Positions 60,053 to 64,000 of a stretch of 64,000 nt of DNA are shown here, piece after piece. The DNA lies in contig NZ_JBCJKP010000001.1 in NCBI RefSeq assembly GCF_039503195.1, positions 3,224,001 to 3,288,000 of the forward strand. The letters run 5' to 3'. This DNA comes from Streptomyces mirabilis. Its GTDB lineage: Bacteria > Actinomycetota > Actinomycetes > Streptomycetales > Streptomycetaceae. The notes below the pieces were generated by a model. It saw only the letters and a list, made by a program, of their open reading frames with translations, searched no databases and was not told the origin of the DNA. How positions within the stretch are numbered: position 1 is the stretch's first letter; the number at the start of each line of letters is the position of its first letter. Position numbers and translations under genes: made by a program.

Positions 60053-60961
60053 ATGTCTAACAAGCATGCCGCCCGGCTGCCCCGGCCGGTCGAGTCCGAG
60101 CGGATACCGCTCAAGGCGCGGAAGGTGTCGTTCTCCTGGGAGGACACACCGCTGCACTGGGTACCGGGGGAGCCGTTCGCCACCCACACGATGAACGTGC
60201 TGCACCTGTTGCTGCCGGCCGGTGAGCGCTGGTTCGTGCACGTGTACAAGCAGGTACTGCCCTACATCCGGGACGAGCGGTTGCGCGCGGACGTCATCGG
60301 GTTCATCGGGCAGGAGGCGATCCATGCGCAGGCCCACGACGAGGTACTCCCCCACCTCAGGGAACTCGGGCTCGACCCGACGCCGTACACCGCCCAGGTC
60401 GACTGGTTCTTCGAGAAGCTGCTCGGCGACCGCACCCTGCCGCCGGGCAGGGCCCGCAGGTGGTGGCTGATGGAGCGGGTCGCGATCATCGCGGCGATCG
60501 AGCACTACACCGCCTTCCTCGGCGACTGGATCCTGAACGCCGAGGAGTTGGACCGGCGCGGCGCCGATCCCACCATGCTGGACCTGATGCGCTGGCACGG
60601 CGCGGAGGAGGTCGAGCACCGGTCCGTGGCCTTCGAACTCTTCCTCCACGTCGACGGGAGCTACCGGCGCCGCGCCCGGACCTGGGCCACGGCCTTCACC
60701 GCCCTGGTCTTCCTGTGGCAGCGCGGGGCGCGGTTCTTCATGGAGAACGACCCGACCCTCACGGCGGGCAGGGCGAGCTTCAAGGACTTCTACCTGAGCG
60801 GGAAGCGGGGTGTACTGCCGTCGACCGGGGACATGCTCAAGTCCATTCCCCGCTATCTCAGCCGCACCTACCACCCCTCCCAGGAGGGGTCGACCGAGCA
60901 GGCGGTCGCCTATCTCGCCTCGTCACCGGCGGCGACGGCTGCCGAGAGGAGAGCCGGGTGA
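60053..60961 (+). CDS. PF10118-type ferritin-like (diiron) protein, annotated metal-dependent hydrolase
   Basis: Helical protein of 302 residues. It has ExxH-type metal motifs typical of PF10118: IGFIGQEAIHAQAHDEVL, WLMERVAIIAAIEHYTAFLGDW and WHGAEEVEHRSVAFELFLHVD, which could make a carboxylate-bridged diiron site. Databases call the family 'predicted metal-dependent hydrolase', but the fold resembles ferritin-like oxygenases. It overlaps by four bases (GTGA) a ferredoxin reductase, and a TetR gene follows, so an oxygenase role with its own electron donor is more likely (inference). The start is ATG 60053. Confidence 0.85.
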   Translation: MSNKHAARLPRPVESERIPLKARKVSFSWEDTPLHWVPGEPFATHTMNVLHLLLPAGERWFVHVYKQVLPYIRDERLRADVIGFIGQEAIHAQAHDEVLPHLRELGLDPTPYTAQVDWFFEKLLGDRTLPPGRARRWWLMERVAIIAAIEHYTAFLGDWILNAEELDRRGADPTMLDLMRWHGAEEVEHRSVAFELFLHVDGSYRRRARTWATAFTALVFLWQRGARFFMENDPTLTAGRASFKDFYLSGKRGVLPSTGDMLKSIPRYLSRTYHPSQEGSTEQAVAYLASSPAATAAERRAG

Positions 60962-62010
60962 CGCCCCGGCTGCGGACCGTCGTCGCCGTCGCCGGTGCGG
61001 CCCTGCTCGCCCGGCGGGCGCTGCGCCGCCGGATCGAGGTCTCGCCGCTGTGGCCGCTGCCCGCCCTCGAGGAGCCGATCTCCGGCCGGCCGCGCTCCCG
61101 GGCGCTGCGACTGCTGGTCACCCGGCACGAGCGGGTCGCCGACGGGGTCGTACAACTGCGTCTGGAGGGACACGGCCTGCCGCGCTGGGAGCCCGGCGCC
61201 CACCTCGACCTCGTCCTGCCCTCGGGTCTCGTACGGCAGTACTCGCTGTGCGGGGACCCGGAGGACACCTCGTCGTACACCGTCGCGACCCGGCTGGTCG
61301 AGGACGGGCGGGGCGGGTCGCGCGAGGTCCACGAACAGCTCCGGGAGGGCATGGAGGTCGAGGTGCGGGGGCCGCGCAACCGGTTCCCCCTCGCACCGGC
61401 GCCCGCGTATGTCTTCGTCGCGGGCGGCATCGGGATCACACCGATCCTGCCGATGCTGCGGGCGGTCCAGGACCGCGCGGAATGGCGGCTGCTGTACGGC
61501 GGCCGGACGCGCGCGTCGATGCCGTTCCTGGAGGAGATCGGGAAGCTGCGCGGCGGCCGGGTCACCGTCGTGGCCGAGGACGAGGACGGACGGCCCGATC
61601 TCGACGCGCTGTTCGCGGACGTGCCGGCGGGCGCGGCCGTCCACTGCTGTGGTCCCGAGGGGCTGATGGAGGCGGTCGGACGCCGACTCCCCGACGGTGC
61701 GGCGCTGCACCTGGAGCGGTTCACGCCGAGCACCTCCGCCGAGGGCAACGGTGCCTTCGAGGTCGAACTGCGCCGCAGCGGACGTACGGTGAGCGTCGCC
61801 GCCGACACCACCGTGCTCGCCGCCGTACGCACCGAACTGCCCGACACCGCCTACTCCTGCGAGCAGGGATTCTGCGGAACCTGCCAACAGCGGGTGCTGG
61901 AAGGGGAGATCGAGCACCGCGACGAACTGCTCACCGACACGGAGCGTGGTGACTCGATGCTGATCTGTGTTTCGCGGGCGCTCGGTGATCGCATCGTGTT
62001 GGACATGTGA
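60958..62010 (+). CDS. Ferredoxin reductase with C-terminal 2Fe-2S domain
   Basis: Oxidoreductase of 350 residues. An N-terminal hydrophobic segment (LRTVVAVAGAALLARRAL) may anchor it. A flavin domain with VRQYSLCGDPEDTSSYTVA, an NAD(P) domain with VFVAGGIGITPILPMLR and HCCGPEGLMEAVG, and a plant-type ferredoxin domain with CEQGFCGTCQQRVLEGEIEHRDELLTDTERGDSMLICVS (four Cys) make a phthalate-dioxygenase-reductase-like layout. GTG 60958 overlaps the upstream stop and has GAGGAGAG upstream. It should deliver NAD(P)H electrons to an oxygenase, probably the preceding PF10118 protein. Confidence 0.93.
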   Translation: MTPRLRTVVAVAGAALLARRALRRRIEVSPLWPLPALEEPISGRPRSRALRLLVTRHERVADGVVQLRLEGHGLPRWEPGAHLDLVLPSGLVRQYSLCGDPEDTSSYTVATRLVEDGRGGSREVHEQLREGMEVEVRGPRNRFPLAPAPAYVFVAGGIGITPILPMLRAVQDRAEWRLLYGGRTRASMPFLEEIGKLRGGRVTVVAEDEDGRPDLDALFADVPAGAAVHCCGPEGLMEAVGRRLPDGAALHLERFTPSTSAEGNGAFEVELRRSGRTVSVAADTTVLAAVRTELPDTAYSCEQGFCGTCQQRVLEGEIEHRDELLTDTERGDSMLICVSRALGDRIVLDM

Positions 62011-62066
62011 ACGACCATGGCCGGACCGGCCCATTCGGGGCCGGATCCGATCGGTAAGGTGTTCGT

Positions 62067-62771
62067 ATGACAACCGGGGTACGCCGCAGGATGGGTGTCG
62101 AGGAGCGGCGGCAACAGTTGATCGGCGTCGCCCTCGACCTCTTCAGCCGACGCTCACCCGACGAGGTCTCGATCGACGAGATAGCCTCGGCCGCGGGTAT
62201 CTCACGGCCGTTGGTCTACCACTACTTCCCCGGCAAAATCAGCCTGTACGAGGCGGCGTTGCAGCGCGCCTCGGACGATCTCGCGGGCCGCTTCGTGGAG
62301 CCGCACGAGGGCCCGCTGGGCTCGCGGCTGCTGCGGGTCATGCGCCGCTTCTTCGACTTCGTGGACGACCACGGCCCCGGTTTCTCGGCGTTGATGCGCG
62401 GCGGTCCCGCGGTCGGCTCCTCGAAGACCAACGCGCTCGTCGACGCGGTGCGGCAGGCCGCCTATGTCCAGATCCTGTCGCATCTGAAGGTCGAGGACCC
62501 GCCCGCCCGCCTGGAGCTGGTGATCCGCTCCTGGATCTCGCTCGTCGAGTCGACGGCGCTGATCTGGCTGGACGGGCGGCGGATTCCGCGCGGCGAGCTG
62601 GAGGTGCAGCTCGTGCAGGACTTCGCGGCGCTGGCGGCGGTGAGCGCCACGCACGACGAGGAACTGGGCGCGCTGCTGCGCCGGGCGCTCAAGGGCGACC
62701 CGGGCGACGGGCCGTTCACCGACCTCGCCGTCCGGTTGATCGCGCTGGCCTCGCCCCCGGCCGCCTCATAG
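62067..62771 (+). CDS. TetR-family transcriptional regulator
   Basis: TetR repressor of 234 residues. The N-terminal helix-turn-helix is RRQQLIGVALDLFSRRSPDEVSIDEIASAAGISRPLVYHYFPGKISLYEAAL. The C-terminal ligand domain has DDHGPGFSALMRGGPAVGSSKTNALVDAVRQAAYVQIL. It is 56 bp after the reductase gene on the same strand and may control the diiron-reductase operon (inference). No obvious operator was seen upstream of 60053. It ends 3 bp from the convergent tautomerase gene. Confidence 0.92.
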   Translation: MTTGVRRRMGVEERRQQLIGVALDLFSRRSPDEVSIDEIASAAGISRPLVYHYFPGKISLYEAALQRASDDLAGRFVEPHEGPLGSRLLRVMRRFFDFVDDHGPGFSALMRGGPAVGSSKTNALVDAVRQAAYVQILSHLKVEDPPARLELVIRSWISLVESTALIWLDGRRIPRGELEVQLVQDFAALAAVSATHDEELGALLRRALKGDPGDGPFTDLAVRLIALASPPAAS

Positions 62772-62774
62772 CGG

Positions 62775-63134
62775 TTACTGCACGTACTTCCGGTACGACG
62801 GGTCGAGCTCGCGCACTTCGGCGGAGATGTGCAGCGTGCGCCCTTCGGTGGGCTCGACGTGCTTGCGCAGCAGCTCGAGGGTGGCCTCGGTGAGCTTCGC
62901 CTTGGTCTCCTCGGTGCGGCCGGCCAGCAGGGCGAGCGTGACATGCACGATGGCGTGCGCGTCCGGGTCCGTCTCCGCTCCCACCACCTCGTCCTCGGTG
63001 CGCAGCGTCCGCGTCTTGCACGCCTCGATCTTCGCGGCGGCGGTCTCGACGACCACCGGGTGCAGCGCGAGGGCGAAGGCGCGCCAGTCGACGTGGTCGA
63101 GAGCCGGGGAATGCTCGACGGTGATGTTCGGCAT
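62775..63134 (-). CDS. 5-carboxymethyl-2-hydroxymuconate isomerase-family tautomerase
   Basis: Protein of 119 residues starting MPNITVEHSPALDHVDW. After Met removal Pro1 would be the catalytic base, as in CHMI/tautomerase superfamily enzymes. It shows AFALALHPVVVETAAAKIEACKTRTLRTEDEVVG, HAIVHVTLALLAGRTEETKAKLTEATLELLRKHV and TLHISAEVRELDPSYRKY. In homoprotocatechuate breakdown it isomerises 5-carboxymethyl-2-hydroxymuconate, but no other hpa genes are present, so the true substrate is open. AGGAG lies five bases before ATG 63134. It is probably cotranscribed with the phosphatase upstream, 27 bp away. Confidence 0.85.
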   Translation of the reverse strand: MPNITVEHSPALDHVDWRAFALALHPVVVETAAAKIEACKTRTLRTEDEVVGAETDPDAHAIVHVTLALLAGRTEETKAKLTEATLELLRKHVEPTEGRTLHISAEVRELDPSYRKYVQ

Positions 63135-63161
63135 GGGCACTCCTGTTCTAGGGATTCCCGG

Positions 63162-64000
63162 TCACCCTAGCCGCAGCGCCAGCAGTGCGATGTCGTCCTC
63201 GCGGTCCCGGCCGAAGCAGTCGAGCAGGGTGTCGCAGAGGGCGTCCAGGCCGGGGAGGGCACCGCCGGCGGCGGCGCGGAGGTGCTCCATCGAGACGGCC
63301 AGATCGGTGCCCCGGGTCTCGATCAGGCCATCGGTGACCATGAGGAGTCGGTCGGTGGGTTCGAGGAACAGCTCCGTGGGCCGCGGGTGGGGCAGACCCA
63401 CACCGAGCAGCGGGCCGGCGGCCTTGGAGTAGTCGGCGCCCCCGGTGTCCCGGATGATCAGCGGCGGGATGTGGCCGGCGTTGGCGATACGGGTGCGTCC
63501 GGTGGCGGGGTCGACCAGGACCAGGCAGACGGTCGTGGTGATGCCGGGGTGGTAGCGCTGGAGCATCCGGTCGAGGCGCTCGGCGAGCACGGCCGGGTCG
63601 CTCTCCTCGACGCTGTAGGCGCGCAGCGCGTGCCTGATCTCGACCATGACGGTGGCCGCCTCCAGCGAGTGCCCGACGACGTCGCCGACCGCGGTGAGCA
63701 CGCCCTCGCCGGTGCGCAGGGCCGCGTAGAAGTCGCCGCCGATCTCGGTCTCCGCGGACGCGGGCACGTACCGGACCACGACGTCGACGCCCGGCAGTTC
63801 GGGCAGCCGGTGCGGCTGGGGCAGGAAGCTGTGCTGGAGGGTGAGGGCGACGTGCCGTTCGACCTGGTACATGAGCAGCGGTTCGGCGGCGAGCCCGGTG
63901 GCCTCGGCGAGCCGGGCCAGCAGGGCCTCGTCCTCGGGACTGACCCGGCGCACCCCGCGGGTGGGCGTGGCGAGGCACACCGAGGCCCGGCCTTCCTGGA
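63162..64000 (-). CDS. SpoIIE-type PP2C phosphatase, 5' end outside window
   Basis: C-terminal part of a PP2C/SpoIIE-domain serine phosphatase; the frame is open to the window edge (QEGRASVCLATPTRGVRRVSPEDEALLARLAEATGLAAE, the end of a GAF-like sensor domain). The catalytic domain shows LQHSFLPQPHRLPELPGVDVVVRYVPASAETEIGGDFYAA (metal Asp), GDVVGHSLEAATVMVEIRHALRAYS, IANAGHIPPLII, LMVTDGLIETRG and DREDDIALLALRLG (metal Asp). These proteins dephosphorylate anti-anti-sigma factors. The true start and sensor layout are unknown here. Confidence 0.9.
   Translation of the reverse strand, partial: QEGRASVCLATPTRGVRRVSPEDEALLARLAEATGLAAEPLLMYQVERHVALTLQHSFLPQPHRLPELPGVDVVVRYVPASAETEIGGDFYAALRTGEGVLTAVGDVVGHSLEAATVMVEIRHALRAYSVEESDPAVLAERLDRMLQRYHPGITTTVCLVLVDPATGRTRIANAGHIPPLIIRDTGGADYSKAAGPLLGVGLPHPRPTELFLEPTDRLLMVTDGLIETRGTDLAVSMEHLRAAAGGALPGLDALCDTLLDCFGRDREDDIALLALRLG

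Noticed and set aside
1..64000. tRNA, rRNA, prophage or biosynthetic cluster
   Set aside because: No cloverleaf, rRNA, integrase, phage structural, PKS or NRPS sequence was recognised. A tRNAscan or antiSMASH run would settle this.

Overview
This is a 64 kb stretch of a high-GC actinobacterial chromosome, almost certainly Streptomyces. The evidence is strong G/C bias at third codon positions, frequent GTG starts with GGAGG-type ribosome sites, both a GlnA-type (GSI) and a GlnII-type (GSII) glutamine synthetase, GlnR-like operators, PspA/PspAA/PspAB proteins, DUF3043/DUF4191 proteins and Streptomyces-type intergenic repeats. From memory, the order lpd-E2-GntR-aceE-lipB-lipA-DUF4191-RDD-glnA-glnII matches the S. 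coelicolor core region around glnA (SCO2198) and glnII (SCO2210). The window is mainly core housekeeping DNA. I see no biosynthetic gene cluster, prophage, CRISPR array, tRNA or rRNA.

Layout. 0.1-1.4 kb: nadA (NAD synthesis). 1.4-4.6 kb, minus strand: a two-component system downstream of pspA-pspAA (envelope stress). 4.8-7.5 kb: DUF3043 membrane protein, a methyltransferase that appears to start at CTG, and an HtrA-like lipoprotein protease. 7.8-8.06 kb: a MITE. 8.2-16.2 kb: three cobalamin lower-ligand genes (cobU, cobT, cobS) interleaved with a methyltransferase, an MprF-like lipid aminoacyltransferase, a rhomboid-like protein and a conserved His-rich membrane protein. 16.3-25.9 kb: pepA, then lpd (E3), the E2 acyltransferase, a GntR regulator and aceE (E1), together a pyruvate dehydrogenase complex. 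26-35.3 kb: regulators, a PGRP amidase divergent from a MarP-like protease, and oxidoreductases. 35.5-37.6 kb: lipB-lipA, which make the lipoyl cofactor used by the E2. 38-41 kb: DUF4191, RDD and glnA. 41-45 kb: a repetitive secreted protein, htpX-pspAB and a hydrolase-kinase fusion. 45-51 kb: small secreted or hypothetical genes, an ArsC-like protein, a DPBB-type secreted protein and glnII. 51-57 kb: regulators, a second two-component system and a DUF1996 protein. 57-64 kb: a lipoprotein, a sigma-like membrane protein, a diiron-type protein with its own ferredoxin reductase and a TetR regulator, a CHMI-family tautomerase and a SpoIIE-type phosphatase cut by the window edge.

How the genes fit together. 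E1, E2, E3, LipA and LipB form one functional module. Its control region upstream of aceE carries two identical palindromes exactly two helical turns apart. Both glutamine synthetase promoters carry four-box GlnR-like sites. Envelope maintenance is a recurring theme: PspA/PspAA, HtpX/PspAB, HtrA, MarP/PGRP, the MprF-like protein and the DPBB protein. Dispersed intergenic repeats lie at seven gene ends, and three short loci look decayed (21.5, 47.8 and 51.2 kb). Start codons were chosen from ribosome sites and family length. All coordinates were derived by reading the sequence, without database searches.
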